NCBI GenBank assembly: GCA_963784995.1
Contig: CAWATZ010000002.1
Coordinates: 1,302,001-1,366,000 of the forward strand
Source of the DNA: CAWATZ01 sp963784995
Lineage (GTDB): Bacteria > Planctomycetota > Planctomycetia > Gemmatales > Gemmataceae
Direction: 5' to 3'
DNA length: 64,000 nt
Of this stretch, positions 8,837-18,422 are shown in pieces. Under the pieces are notes generated by a model. The model did not search any database and was not told the DNA's origin. It saw nothing but the letters and a program-made list of their open reading frames with translations. Each line of letters starts with the position of its first letter. Positions within the stretch are counted from its first letter, which is position 1. A program made the position numbers and the translations under genes.

Positions 8837-10240
8837 ATGCCAGCTCTTGTATCCGCTCCGTCGCGCCGTGAAGTGCTGTCCCGCCTGGGCGGCGGTTTTG
8901 GCGGCCTGGTCCTGAGTCAGCTTCTGGGAACAAACCAGGCGCCCGCGGCGACGGTCCACGACCTCAAGCCCCGCCCCCCGCATTTTCCGGCCCGGGCCCG
9001 GGCGGTGATCCAGCTGTTCATGCACGGCGGGCCCAGCCACGTGGACCTGCTCGACCCCAAGCCCCTGCTCGACAAGTACGATGGCAAACCGCCGCCCGCC
9101 GAGGTCGCCGACGACGAGAAGTTGACCGGCAACCTGCTCAAGAGCCCGTACAAGTTCGCCCGTTCCGGACAATCGGGACTGGAGTTCGCCGAACCGCTGC
9201 AGCACACCGCTCGTCACGCCGACGACATCGCGGTCATTCGCTCCATGTTCACGCAGCACCGCAATCACGAGCAGGCGCTGTGGATGATGCACACCGGCCT
9301 GATCGTCGCGGGCCGGCCGACGGTCGGCTCTTGGGTGGCCTACGCCCTGGGCACCGTCAACCAGAACCTGCCGGCCTACGTGGTGCTGCCCGATCCACGC
9401 GGCCTGCCGGTGGACGGCATTCGCAACTGGTCCAGCGGCTGGTTGCCGCCGCTCTACCAGGGCACGCCGTTCCGCTCGGAGGGAATGCCGGTCCTGAACC
9501 TCAAACCGCGGACGCCCCGGCCCGCCGACGTGGAAGCAGGCCGGCTGCAATTGCTGGCCGAGCTGAACGGCGACCACAAGGACCGGCACCCCGAGGAACT
9601 GGAGCTGGACGCCCGCATTGCCAGCTTTGAGCTGGCCGCCCGGATGCAGCTGGCCGCCACCGACGCCCTCGACGTCTCCCGCGAACCGGCCCTGGTTCAG
9701 AAGCTCTATGGTCTGGACAACCCGATCACCCGGGCTTACGGCAGCCGCTGCTTGATGGCCCGCCGGCTGGTCGAGCGCGGAGTTCGCTTTGTGCAGATCT
9801 TCATGAGCGGCCAGCCCTGGGACACCCACAACAACAATTCCGTCACCACCCGGCGTGTGTGCGAGCAGACCGATCTGCCGGTGGCGGGGCTCCTGACCGA
9901 TTTGAAGCAGCGGGGCCTGCTGGACTCGACGCTGGTTTTCTGGGGCGGCGAGTTCGGCCGGACGCCCGCGGCCCAGAACAAGGATGGACGCGATCACCAC
10001 CCGTATGGCTTCAGCGTCTGGCTGGCCGGCGGTGGCATCAAGGGCGGGCAGAGCTATGGGGCCACCGATGATTTCGGCTACCGGGCCGTCACCGATCGCT
10101 GCAGCACGGCGGACCTGCACGCCACCCTGCTGCACTTGCTCGGCCTGGATCACGCCCGGGTCACCTACCAGCATCACGGCCGGGACGAGCGTCTGACGGA
10201 CGTCTACCAACCTCGCCTGTTACAGCCCTTGCTGTGCTAG
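8837..10240 (+). CDS. DUF1501 family secreted protein
   Basis: This 467-residue protein belongs to the DUF1501 group, related to sulfatase/alkaline-phosphatase folds. The N-terminus (SRREVLSRLGGGFGGLVLSQ) resembles a twin-arginine signal. Conserved stretches include FMHGGPSHVDLLDPKP near residue 60, SWVAYALG, GRTP near residue 375 and a C-terminal LHLLGLDHARVTY. Many DUF1501 genes sit next to PSD1 cytochromes, as this one does, and the two are probably co-transcribed and exported together. The biochemical activity is not established for the family. Confidence 0.9.
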   Translation: MPALVSAPSRREVLSRLGGGFGGLVLSQLLGTNQAPAATVHDLKPRPPHFPARARAVIQLFMHGGPSHVDLLDPKPLLDKYDGKPPPAEVADDEKLTGNLLKSPYKFARSGQSGLEFAEPLQHTARHADDIAVIRSMFTQHRNHEQALWMMHTGLIVAGRPTVGSWVAYALGTVNQNLPAYVVLPDPRGLPVDGIRNWSSGWLPPLYQGTPFRSEGMPVLNLKPRTPRPADVEAGRLQLLAELNGDHKDRHPEELELDARIASFELAARMQLAATDALDVSREPALVQKLYGLDNPITRAYGSRCLMARRLVERGVRFVQIFMSGQPWDTHNNNSVTTRRVCEQTDLPVAGLLTDLKQRGLLDSTLVFWGGEFGRTPAAQNKDGRDHHPYGFSVWLAGGGIKGGQSYGATDDFGYRAVTDRCSTADLHATLLHLLGLDHARVTYQHHGRDERLTDVYQPRLLQPLLC

Positions 10241-10267
10241 AGCGACGTGGCCGCTCTGCTGCCGGGC

Positions 10268-10350
10268 CAGGAGTCAGGAGTCAGGAGTCAGGAATCAGAA
10301 GACTGTCTTCCTGACCCCTGACTCCTGACCCCTGACTCCTGACTCCTGAA
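10268..10350. repeat. Heptamer (GGAGTCA) tandem and inverted repeat
   Basis: Four tandem copies of a GGAGTCA-type heptamer, one degenerate, face inverted copies (TGACTCC and TGACCCC) across a small palindrome AGAAGACTGTCTTC. The cluster covers the end of recQ and encodes its last 20 or so residues. The short period, lack of spacers and inverted arrangement exclude a CRISPR array. Confidence 0.85.
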
Positions 10351-11832
10351 GCCCTGGAACGCCGCCCACCCCTTGCAGTGGTCGCAGTGGCCGCAGCGCT
10401 CGTCCGGCAAGCCTTCGCCGCCGAAATAGGTCAGCAAGGTCTGCCAGCGGCAGCCGCGGCCCTCCGCGTAGTGGACCATCTCCTGATGCTTGCGCAGGTC
10501 GCGCTCCTGGCGGTCGCGGTAGGAGCTGCCCGACCGCGCCAGGTCGTCGCGGCTGATGTCCGGGCAGAGCAGGCGGTAGCGCCCGCCCGTCTCGTAGCGG
10601 ACAATGCCCCGCGCGGTGAACAGCGACAGGCACACCTTCATCCGCGCCGCCGACAATGGCGAGATGGCCAGGATCTCCGGCAGCGTCGGCGGTTCCGGGC
10701 GCGGGTGCAGCAGCTTCAGGGTGTGATGGGCGTTGAACAGATCGTCGCCGTCAGGGTAACTCTTGGTCTGGAAAAACCGCAGCAGTTTGCGGTCCTCCGG
10801 GTCGTACAGCAGCGCCCCGCAGGCTCGGTCGCCGTCCCGGCCGGCGCGACCGAATTCCTGATAAAACGCCTCGGTCGTGGCCGGCACGTGGTAATGCAGG
10901 ACAAAACGGATGTCCGGCTTGTCGATCCCCAGGCCAAAGGCATTGGTCGCTATCAGGGCCTTGAATTCGTCAGCCATGAAGCGGTCCTGGGCCTCCGCGC
11001 GGCGACGGGCCGAGAGCCGGCCGTGGTAGCCATCCACCCGCAGCCCCGCGGACTTCAGGAAGGCGGTCAGCTCCTCGACGGCCTTGACCGTGGCGGAGTA
11101 GATAATGCCGGTCCCCTCGGTCTTCAGGAGATGCTCCAGCAGCCGGGCCCGCTTGTCCGCTTCGCCCTCGGGTCTGGACGACGTTCAGCTCCAGGTTGGC
11201 GCGGTAGAAGCCGGTGTGGACGACCTCGGCCTCGGGCATGGCCAGCTGGGCGAGGATGTCCTCGATGACGTCGGGGGTGGCCGTGGCCGTCAGGGCCATG
11301 ATGGGCGGCCTGCCCAGGTCGTCGATGGCCTCGCGCAAGGCCAGGTAGTCGGGGCGAAAGTCGTGGCCCCACTGACTGACACAGTGAGCCTCATCGACGA
11401 CGAACAGCTCGACTTTCCGGGTCTTGAGCAGTTGCGCGGAACGCGGGGATCGGCGAGGCGCTCGGGCGTGGCGTAGACGATGGCGGCCCGGCCCAGCGCG
11501 ATGTCCGACGCGGCTTCGAGTTGCTGAAGGGGAGTGAGCGTGCCATTGATGCCCACAGCCCAGACGCCGTTGTCGAGGAGGGTATCGACCTGGTCTTTCA
11601 TCAGCGAGATGAGCGGGCTGACGACGACGGTGATCCCTTCCAGGGCCAGCGCGATCAGCTGGAAGCAAAGGCTCTTGCCGGAGCCGGTCGGCATGACGAC
11701 GAGGGTGTCGCGCCCCTGGAGGGCCGAGTTGACGGCCTCGGCCTGGCCGGGGCGAAACTTGCGAAAGCCGAAGTAATCGCGGATCCGGTCGGGCAGCTGT
11801 TCATCGGGTGCAGTCGTGGTGCTGGGCTCCAT
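10288..11832 (-). CDS. recQ: ATP-dependent DNA helicase RecQ (two frameshifts)
   Basis: RecQ is a 3'-5' DNA helicase of recombination and replication-fork repair. Across three frames the full set of motifs is present: Walker A MPTGSGKSLCFQ, DEAH box VVDEAHCVSQWGHDFRPDY, ALTATATPDV, ATNAFGLGIDKPDIRFVLH and the arginine-finger region FGRAGRDG. The zinc region follows (CRWQ then CGHCDHC). One-base breaks lie near 11445, just before the DEAH box, and near 11172. No HRDC domain follows; the C-terminus ends in residues coded by the heptamer repeat. The start at 11832 follows GGAGGGA. The frameshifts fall at points where both sides are well conserved, so the true genome probably has an intact gene. 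Confidence 0.88.
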
Positions 11833-11981
11833 TCTTCCCTCCGTCGTGTTGCGGCCAACAGCACCGATTTTACGCTGGAATCGACCGCCACGCAAGGAGC
11901 AAGCGACCTCATCGCTGCCGCATGACCGGTACGGGAGTGCGGCAGCTTCCTGGGCGCGGAGCGTAACCCGTTGACTGCCTC
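11833..11981. other. Short intergenic region
   Basis: These 149 bases separate the start of recQ from the end of the DUF1152 gene. I see no gene, hairpin or repeat. The recQ promoter probably lies here, but no convincing -35/-10 pair is visible. Confidence 0.4.
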
Positions 11982-12773
11982 TCAGGGGGCAAAGACGAAT
12001 CCTCTCGTCAGCCAGTCTTTTGGGACCGCTGGTTTGCGGCCGCGCGGCACAACAACCCGCCCATTACTGGTGCGAGCAAGTCGATCCTCGGCGGCCGCGA
12101 GAATGATCTGGGGAGTCCGGATGGGACTCAGGGACTCGCGGAAGGCTCTGAAGATAGGAAGCATGGGGTCGAGCGGAAAACAGCCCCGGTAACGGCCGTC
12201 GGCCTCATGCTCCGCGAATGCAGCCGAGAGATCTTCGCAGGACGTTTCGCCATCGCTTCCGGGCGCGACGACGACATGCAGCAAGGGCAGGCCGATCCGG
12301 CGGAGCACGCCAAGCATTCGCTGGTCCCGCCCCAGGTGTCCCCTGCCTCCCTTGCTGGCAATCGAGTCCCCGCCGGTATCGACTCCGACAAGAAGATCGA
12401 ACCCCAGGGACTGGATCTCGCCGACAAGCTCGCGCTCCGCAACCTCGTCCTCCAGCAAGACGATCCAGGGGCTCCCGTTGGGTTTGCGGGGAACACTATG
12501 GTCGATCCAGGCCTTGCCACGGCCCTTCACTCGGCGGCTTGCTTCGATCATCGGGCCGGACACCCGCAGTACGTGTGGGCTGACGTGTTCGACCGATCCC
12601 ACGTCGCCTGTCTTGGTGTTGGCGTAAACGACTCCCTGGGACTGGCCACTCTCCAGGAGTTTGGAAAGCGCGAAAGCGGTTATGACGTCGCACCCACCGC
12701 CCAGGCCCTGGATCAGGATCTTCTGACCTGCGACGTCGGGGAAGACAAACGGCACCTCTTTTGGGTCTGCCAT
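11982..12773 (-). CDS. DUF1152 family protein
   Basis: This 263-residue protein resembles the DUF1152 family. It has an N-terminal nucleotide-binding-like glycine motif QGLGGGCDVITAFAL at residues 22-36 and a central VGVDTGGDSIASKGG motif near residue 128, which are the most conserved family features. The activity is not known. It stands on the minus strand between recQ and the CE15-like esterase and is separated from the latter by two hairpin repeats, so it is probably its own transcription unit. Confidence 0.75.
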   Translation of the reverse strand: MADPKEVPFVFPDVAGQKILIQGLGGGCDVITAFALSKLLESGQSQGVVYANTKTGDVGSVEHVSPHVLRVSGPMIEASRRVKGRGKAWIDHSVPRKPNGSPWIVLLEDEVAERELVGEIQSLGFDLLVGVDTGGDSIASKGGRGHLGRDQRMLGVLRRIGLPLLHVVVAPGSDGETSCEDLSAAFAEHEADGRYRGCFPLDPMLPIFRAFRESLSPIRTPQIILAAAEDRLARTSNGRVVVPRGRKPAVPKDWLTRGFVFAP

Positions 12774-12825
12774 GACTGCAACTCTTCTTCACGAACAGGG
12801 TCCGGCTCCCTTGGGGGTTTCTTCG

Positions 12826-12918
12826 GATTTATCGTTTCGCGCTCACTCAGCCCAGCGCGAAACGATAAATCAGCAAACCAACCTCTCCCCAACCCTCTCC
12901 CGCAAGGGGAGAGGGGAG
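12826..12918. repeat. Two hairpins between DUF1152 and esterase genes
   Basis: The first hairpin (12826-12871) has perfect 18-base arms GATTTATCGTTTCGCGCT around a 10-base loop. The second (about 12883-12918) is built from CTCTCCCC and GGGGAGAG blocks, with core CCCTCTCCCGCAAGGGGAGA. The second type recurs at 22396-22423. They sit just past the end of the minus-strand CE15 gene and could terminate its transcript, though no T-run is evident. Confidence 0.7.
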
Positions 12919-12942
12919 AAAAGGGTGTTGTCCGCCAGCCTT

Positions 12943-14335
12943 TTACTTCTTCTTGTTCAGCCCCGGCGTGGAGACGTACCGGCCGGCCCACTCGTAGAAC
13001 GCCGGGAAATTGGGCCCGTTGGTGTGGCCGCGGTCGTGTTGCCGCCAGGCCAGTTCGCCGCCGATGAGCATGTTGACGGCGGGCATCTTGTCGGTCAGGT
13101 AATCCCCTGGCGTGCCCAGGTCCTTCTTGCCGAGGAGCCGATAGGCCGGGCCCGCCAGCACTCCGGCCATGAAACTGCCGTGGGCATCGACCCAGTTCGG
13201 GTCACCCTTCTCGGGAACGCCGTAGCTGATGAAGCAGAGGCGGGGGGCGCACAGGGCGATCAGTTCGTGCTGGTCCACCGGCAAGTCGGCCGCCGTTTTC
13301 TTGCCGGACTTGCCCTCGTCGGCCGCGTACTTCAGAAAGTTGCTGGCCATCCAGTGATACTCGCCGCGACCGGCCAGGTTCTCCAGCAGCTCACCGAAGT
13401 CGCGGCGAAACAGCTTGGCGCCGCCGGCCCCGGAGGAGGCGACGAACCCCGCCGCGATGCGCGTGTCAAACGCCGTCGTGACCAGGGCCGCCTTGCCGTA
13501 GCGCGACACGCCGGTGATGCACACCTTGGCCGGATCGACCCCGGAATCTTGGTTGGACTCAAAGTAATCAATCAGCCGGCTCACTCCCCAGGCCCAGGCG
13601 CAACGCCCCCCAGTCCTCGGGGCTGCGCGGCTCGCCCTTGTTGGTCAGGCCGACAATGCCTTCGCGTAACCGATTGTTGTCTCCCTGAATGCTGCTGGGG
13701 TTGATCGTGCCGTGGCCCCAGCCCTTGTCGAGCGCCTGCTGCGTCCACGAGTTCGCCCCTCCCCGGCCGCCGAACCCGAACTGAATGATGATCGGCACCT
13801 TGCCCGCGGCATTTTTGGGCACGGTGAACCGCGCCTGAGCGTCAACCTTGATCTTTGGAAACCTGCTGTTATCGACGTGGCCCACCAGCGTCTTCGTGAC
13901 GGTGGCAACGCCGCCGCTTTCACCTTCGGCGGTGTTGGTGACTTCCCAGGTCACCTTGGGGACGTTCTTCGGTATCCGGCCATAGAGCTCGCGTTCAAAG
14001 TCCTCGACGATTTCCGCGCGCCGCTTCGGCCACTGGTCGGCCGTCTTGACTTTCGTTCCATCCTTGAAGGTCATCAGGTCGGGCATGCCGTCCTTGTAGG
14101 GGTTCGCGGTGGCCTCGGCGGACGTGTCCTTGCCCCGCCCATCGCGCCCCTTGCGCATTTTCTTGATGCCGAGCTGATCCAGCATGGCCTGGTAGTCATC
14201 GTAGCCGGAGGGAATGAAATCGGGCTGCCGGCCCGCACCCTGGCCGAACGACGGCGCAGGGGCCAGCAGGACCAGAGCAAGCAGCGCCGCCCCGGCCGGG
14301 CGCAGGACTCGCCCGGCCCATTGGCTCTTCAGCAT
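12943..14335 (-). CDS. CE15 glucuronoyl-methylesterase-like secreted protein (one frameshift)
   Basis: After repair of one missing base near 13600 this is a protein of about 463 residues with a signal peptide (LRPAGAALLALVLLAPAPSFG). It has the nucleophile motif of carbohydrate esterase family 15, GVSRYGKAALVTTAFD, with Ser in place for catalysis, followed by SGAGGAKLFRRDFGE. A late HDRGHTNGP segment could carry the catalytic His. CE15 enzymes split ester bonds between lignin and glucuronoyl groups of xylan. The break falls between RLGLG and the SRLIDYFESN segment. The start follows AGGAGA. The next gene upstream on the same strand is another secreted esterase, 18 bases away, suggesting an operon for plant-polymer or exopolysaccharide de-esterification. 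Confidence 0.83.
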
Positions 14336-14353
14336 GGTGATCTCCTGGCGAGT

Positions 14354-15232
14354 CTATTTCGCCTCCTTTGGCGTCAGCTTCAGGTTCGAGTGCCTGGCGA
14401 TGAACTCCAGCACGGCCTGCGTGGCGGGGTCATCCTCGGCGGACATCTTCATCACGATGGTGCCGTGGTTGCGGTCCTTCCCCTTGACGATGGTCGCCTC
14501 GACCTTCTTCTCTTTCAGGACCGGCGCGAACGCCTCCGCCTGCCGGCCCAGGCCCGCGATCTCGCTGTCGCCGTAGAGGATCAGGAACGGCGGCAAGCCC
14601 GCGCGGGCGTGGGTCTGCGGCGACGCCTTCTTGCAGACCTCCGCGTCGTCGCCGAAGACGTTCTTCATGCGCGGGGAGACGACGAAGACGCCGCTGACCG
14701 GGATGACGCCCTTGACGTTGCTCAGCGAGAGCTTCTCGGCCTTGAGGTAGCCCTCATCGGTGGCCAGCAGGGCCGCCAGGTGGCCGCCGGCCGAGTGGCC
14801 GCTGACGAAGATCATGCCCGGGTTGCCGCCATGCTTGCCGATGTTGGCCACTGTCCAGGCGAAGCCCTTGGCCACGTCCTGTACGTGGGCGGGGTGCTTC
14901 ACCTTGGGGGAAAGGCGGTAGCCGGACGAGACAAAGGCCACGCCATTGCGGGCGAAGGTGCTGCCAAGCCGGCCAAAGCCCGACCGCGAGCCGCGCGTCC
15001 AGCCGCCGCCGTGGATGAAGAACAGGGTCGGGTAGTCCTTGGCCCCCCTGGGCAGGTACAGGTCGAGCTTCTGCCGCTCGTCCACGTCCTTGCCCTCGAC
15101 GTAGGGGATGTCCTTGTGGACCTCGACTTCAAAAGTGCCGCCCGTCTTCGGGGCCTTGGGTTCGTCTGCCGCCCACGCCGGCCGGGCCAGCAGCACGGCG
15201 AGCAGCAGCACACACGCAACGCTGCGTCTCAT
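14354..15232 (-). CDS. Secreted alpha/beta hydrolase (esterase, BD-FAE-like)
   Basis: This 292-residue protein begins with a signal peptide cut near AWA-AD (residue 22). The oxyanion loop motif FFIHGGGWTRG lies near residue 72, the nucleophile motif SGHSAGGHLAA near residue 145, an Asp region LILYGDSE near 222, and RNHGTIV carries the probable His near 253. This is the hormone-sensitive-lipase/feruloyl-esterase-like lineage common in planctomycetes. It precedes the CE15-like gene on the same strand. The exact ester substrate is not visible from sequence. A paralogue-like gene occurs at 25532. Confidence 0.88.
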   Translation of the reverse strand: MRRSVACVLLLAVLLARPAWAADEPKAPKTGGTFEVEVHKDIPYVEGKDVDERQKLDLYLPRGAKDYPTLFFIHGGGWTRGSRSGFGRLGSTFARNGVAFVSSGYRLSPKVKHPAHVQDVAKGFAWTVANIGKHGGNPGMIFVSGHSAGGHLAALLATDEGYLKAEKLSLSNVKGVIPVSGVFVVSPRMKNVFGDDAEVCKKASPQTHARAGLPPFLILYGDSEIAGLGRQAEAFAPVLKEKKVEATIVKGKDRNHGTIVMKMSAEDDPATQAVLEFIARHSNLKLTPKEAK

Positions 15233-15339
15233 TCTGGGTACTCCGGGTAGAAGGATTCACTTGATTCTTTCAACCCCGGCTCCGTACCCGGGTAGCATGG
15301 CCCCGGCGCTTAGGGTGTCTGGAAGCCGCACCCTGGAGC

Positions 15340-15660
15340 TTACTCGTACTCGAACTCGGCTGTGTAGCGCCACGAGTCCGGCAACAACTCAACTCGGTAA
15401 ACAGCCCGAGAGAAGATGGCACCGTGTCGCTGGAACAATTCGTCCAGTCTGTACGTCGCGTCGTACAGCGAGGCATCCGGCCAAACAGGGGGAAACCCTT
15501 CCGGACTCCGGATTGAGTGCGTAAGCGTCCCGACTTCCATCGTCCCTTTTGGGCGTTCCAAAATCAACACGATAACGTTCCAGGTGTCCGGCGTACTTGC
15601 GACCATCGCGTCGCAAACGGCCCGATCAAACGGGGGCTGCTCATCTTGAAGCGTGGGCAT
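15340..15660 (-). CDS. Small YezG/DUF600-like protein
   Basis: This 106-residue acidic protein ends with SWRYTAEFEYE, the kind of tail seen in YezG/DUF600-type proteins, some of which are immunity proteins of LXG toxins. No toxin gene is adjacent, so a role as orphan immunity protein is only a suggestion. ATG 15660 is used; an in-frame ATG at 15696 would add 12 residues and lies only 12 bases after the upstream gene's stop. It is likely the last gene of the ankyrin/propeller transcript. Confidence 0.6.
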   Translation of the reverse strand: MPTLQDEQPPFDRAVCDAMVASTPDTWNVIVLILERPKGTMEVGTLTHSIRSPEGFPPVWPDASLYDATYRLDELFQRHGAIFSRAVYRVELLPDSWRYTAEFEYE

Positions 15661-15707
15661 AATCGTGTCGCCTTGCCGCCAATCGCCCCTCTGCATTCCC
15701 CTGGCCG

Positions 15708-17858
15708 TCACTTGCTGGCCTGTTTCCGCCCCAGGGCGAAGAGGTAATGCTGGCTGCGCACGAACAGCGCCCCTCCGGAGATCGCCGGCGGTGCCATGCA
15801 CGTGTCACCCAGGTCGTTGACCGCCAGCAGCTCGAACTGCGCACCCGCCTTCACCACCCGCACCTGGCCCTGCTCCGAGACGAAGTACAAGTGGCCGTTG
15901 GCCGCCACCGGCGAGGCCGTGTAACTGGTCCCGCCGATCCGCTCGCGGTACACCACCTCGCCTGTCCGCGCCTCGTAGCACGTCACCACCCCGGCGTTCG
16001 AGCAGACGTACAGGTGCGGCCCGTAGACGATCGGCGTCGGCATGTACGGCCCGCCGCGCATCTTGCCCCAGGCGACGTGCGCGTTGCTCGTCTCCCCTTC
16101 TTTCAGGGAGATGTCGCCGGTCGCGCCCGGCTTGATCGCGAAGATCGGCTGGATCGGGCGGTTGCCGCTCACGACGAAGATCAGGTCGTCGCCGGGTACG
16201 GGCGTCGGGATGGTGATCTCGGACTTCTTCGCCAGCCGCCACAGTTCCTTGCCCGTCGCCGGGTCGTAGCCACGGGCGTACTGGGCGGCATTGGTCACGA
16301 TCTCGGTCCGCTTCGAGTTCTTCCAGACCGTCGGCGTGCTCCACGACGGGATCTCGTCGCGCGGCGTGGACCACACCCGCGCGCCGTCCTCCATCTTGTA
16401 CGCGGCGATGAACGAGTCCCGGCTCAGGTCGAATTGCAGGATGACCAGCCCGTCGTGCAGCACCGGCGAGCTGCCGAAGCCCCACTCGTACTGGCGATCG
16501 ATGGCGAAGCTGGAGTCGATCGTGCTCAGGTCGCGCTTCCAGAGCAGCTTGCCCTCGAAGTCGTAGCAGTACAGCCCCTCCGAGCCGAAGCAGGCGACCA
16601 GCCGCTTGCCATCGGTCGCCGGGGTGCAGTTGGCCTGACTACCCTTGAGGTGCCGCTTGATCTTCGGCACGCCCTTGTATGCCGTCCGCGTCCACAGGAC
16701 CTTGCCGGAGTCGCGGTCCAGGCAGAGCACGTGCCAGGTGTGCTCGCTGCTGTCAGCGACGGACTCAACGTCGCCGTAGTTGCCGGTGCGGACCTTCGGG
16801 TCGGGGTCGCCGCTGCTGACTGCGGTCGTCACAAACACGCGGTCGCCCCAGACGACGGGGCCGGAGTGCCCCAGGCCGGGGATCGGTGTCTTCCAGCGCA
16901 CGTTCGTGCCCTTCTTGACGTCCCAAATGATTGGCGGGTGCTGGCCATCGGCCACCCCCGTCGCGGCTGGCCCACGGAATTGCGGCCAGTTCGCCGGAAC
17001 GGCGACCGCGACGTCGCCCTCTTTCGGGGGCGCAGTCGGTCTGGCCACGGGCCTGGCGGGGAAGTAGTAGGTCTCGGCGGTGAAGCGCCGGCTGATAACC
17101 TTGGCGACCTTGTCCCCCTGCCGCTCGAACGTGAGGGTCAGGTTTTCATTGCCGATTGTGACGAAGGTGTTCGGGCCGGTCGGCCGGTAGGGAGTGCTGC
17201 CGCTGACGAGTCCGACCTCGGCGACCTTGATCGTCAGGGTTGAGGCGTGGTCGTTCTCGTAGGTGCCGGCGAGCGCGGCCCACTTCAGGCGGTCCTTCGG
17301 GTCCGCGGGCGGCAGCGGCTTCGCTCCGGCCTTCTTCAGCGCCGCGCGGACTTCCTTGCGACTCTCCGGGGCGGCGAACAGGGCGGCGTCGAGGGCGTCC
17401 TGCTTGACCTTGCCGGTGTCGAGGACCTGTTGCAGCAGGGCGACTTTGCCGCGGGCGGCGGTCATCGCGGCCGCGTCCAGGTCCTTGGCCCCGGCCTTGA
17501 GCAGTCGCTTGACGATGTCCGCGTTGCCGTCGCCACCAAACGCGCCCAGGGCGAGACTCAGAGGCGTTTGATACCAGATGCCATCGCGGGCGTTGACGTC
17601 GGCCCCGCGTTCGAGGAGCACCTCAACGACGTTCGCTTTGCCATTGCTGGCGGCGATCCAGAGGGCGGTGATGCCGATCTCGTTTTTGGCGTTGACGTCA
17701 GCCCCCTTGTCGAGCAGGGCCTGGACCGCCTTGGCGTCACCATTTCGGACGGCCGCCCACAGCGGTTCGCGAAGGTCGGCTCCGGCGTCCGCCGTGGCGG
17801 TAACCAGCATCAGGATGGGGACCGTCACAAGAAACACAAACTGGAGTAAGGTCCGCAT
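15708..17858 (-). CDS. Secreted ankyrin-repeat / PQQ-like beta-propeller fusion
   Basis: This 716-residue protein starts at the ATG after GGAGAG and has a signal peptide (residues 1-27). Residues 30-140 hold ankyrin repeats (WAAVRNGDAKAVQALLDKGA and similar). A middle beta-rich module (about 190-280, GTYENDHASTLTIKV) resembles small domains attached to hydrolases. From NWPQFRGPAATGV (about residue 300) to the end there is a PQQ-like propeller with repeats such as LDRDSGKVLWTRTAYKGVP. The WPQFRGP opening is typical of planctomycete propellers. The ankyrin part is unusual in an exported propeller. Binding of protein partners or a cofactor is inferred. Confidence 0.85.
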   Translation of the reverse strand: MRTLLQFVFLVTVPILMLVTATADAGADLREPLWAAVRNGDAKAVQALLDKGADVNAKNEIGITALWIAASNGKANVVEVLLERGADVNARDGIWYQTPLSLALGAFGGDGNADIVKRLLKAGAKDLDAAAMTAARGKVALLQQVLDTGKVKQDALDAALFAAPESRKEVRAALKKAGAKPLPPADPKDRLKWAALAGTYENDHASTLTIKVAEVGLVSGSTPYRPTGPNTFVTIGNENLTLTFERQGDKVAKVISRRFTAETYYFPARPVARPTAPPKEGDVAVAVPANWPQFRGPAATGVADGQHPPIIWDVKKGTNVRWKTPIPGLGHSGPVVWGDRVFVTTAVSSGDPDPKVRTGNYGDVESVADSSEHTWHVLCLDRDSGKVLWTRTAYKGVPKIKRHLKGSQANCTPATDGKRLVACFGSEGLYCYDFEGKLLWKRDLSTIDSSFAIDRQYEWGFGSSPVLHDGLVILQFDLSRDSFIAAYKMEDGARVWSTPRDEIPSWSTPTVWKNSKRTEIVTNAAQYARGYDPATGKELWRLAKKSEITIPTPVPGDDLIFVVSGNRPIQPIFAIKPGATGDISLKEGETSNAHVAWGKMRGGPYMPTPIVYGPHLYVCSNAGVVTCYEARTGEVVYRERIGGTSYTASPVAANGHLYFVSEQGQVRVVKAGAQFELLAVNDLGDTCMAPPAISGGALFVRSQHYLFALGRKQASK

Positions 17859-17999
17859 GGCCTCTCCTTGTCGGGCACAGGGGACAGGAACGGGTTCGCT
17901 TCGCAACACGAGCGTTCTCTCTGTTAGGCCCCGCCGTCGGGATGGCAGCGATCGTCAGCGGCTCTCGGCGGGGCTGAACTGGTGATTCGGCGCTGCTTG
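17859..17999. other. Short intergenic region
   Basis: These 141 bases separate the ankyrin/propeller gene start from the end of the TPR-fragment gene. No open frame or repeat is recognised; the promoter of the ankyrin/propeller gene should be here. Confidence 0.4.
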
Positions 18000-18397
18000 C
18001 TACCATCCTTCTGGCCAACCACCCTTTGGGGGCCTGAGTTTGCTTCGGAAGAACTCCAGGTACTTTGGATCTTCTCCTTGGAACGGTGTTCTGCCTTCAG
18101 TGAGGTAGACTGGTACAAGCCAGTTGGCCGCCTCCCGCTCGTCGCCCAACTCATAAAGGCTCTGGCCAAGTCGCAGCCGAAAGAAGGGATTATCCACGCT
18201 GGCTCCACACCGGAAGGCGTGTTGCACTGCATTGCGACATCCATCCCAATCTTTCAGGAAAAAGTGGCAATCGGCTATCGCAGCGAGGATTTGGATGGCA
18301 AGCTCCTGTTCGTCCTTTGGTTCCGGGAGCAGGTCCCAAGCGGGTTGGAAACGCAAGTGCAACGACTCCCCGGCCTGGAGAAATGGTTCGTTGACAT
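18000..18397 (-). pseudogene. TPR protein remnant, probably truncated or frameshifted
   Basis: About 120 residues are well formed (AWDLLPEPKDEQELAIQILA, then NPFFRLRLGQSLYELGDERE and a DPKYLEFFRSKL end). They match the C-terminal two thirds of a small TPR protein type I recall from planctomycetes. The usual N-terminal helix pair is missing or altered. An ATG at 18397 with a G-rich leader fits the right place but is one base out of frame; a TTG at 18362 would be in frame. The frame continues up to the stop of the kinase gene, so the two are contiguous. Either a one-base error or real truncation explains it. Confidence 0.55.
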
Positions 18398-18422
18398 CCC
18401 CCCGAGGGTGTGTCTGGGATAG

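Noticed and set aside
10268..10350. Short direct repeats considered as CRISPR
   Set aside because: Seven-base period, no spacers and inverted copies.
15747..17243. 498-residue open frame antisense to the ankyrin/propeller gene
   Set aside because: Typical GC-rich antisense shadow with no motif, and the sense frame is convincing.
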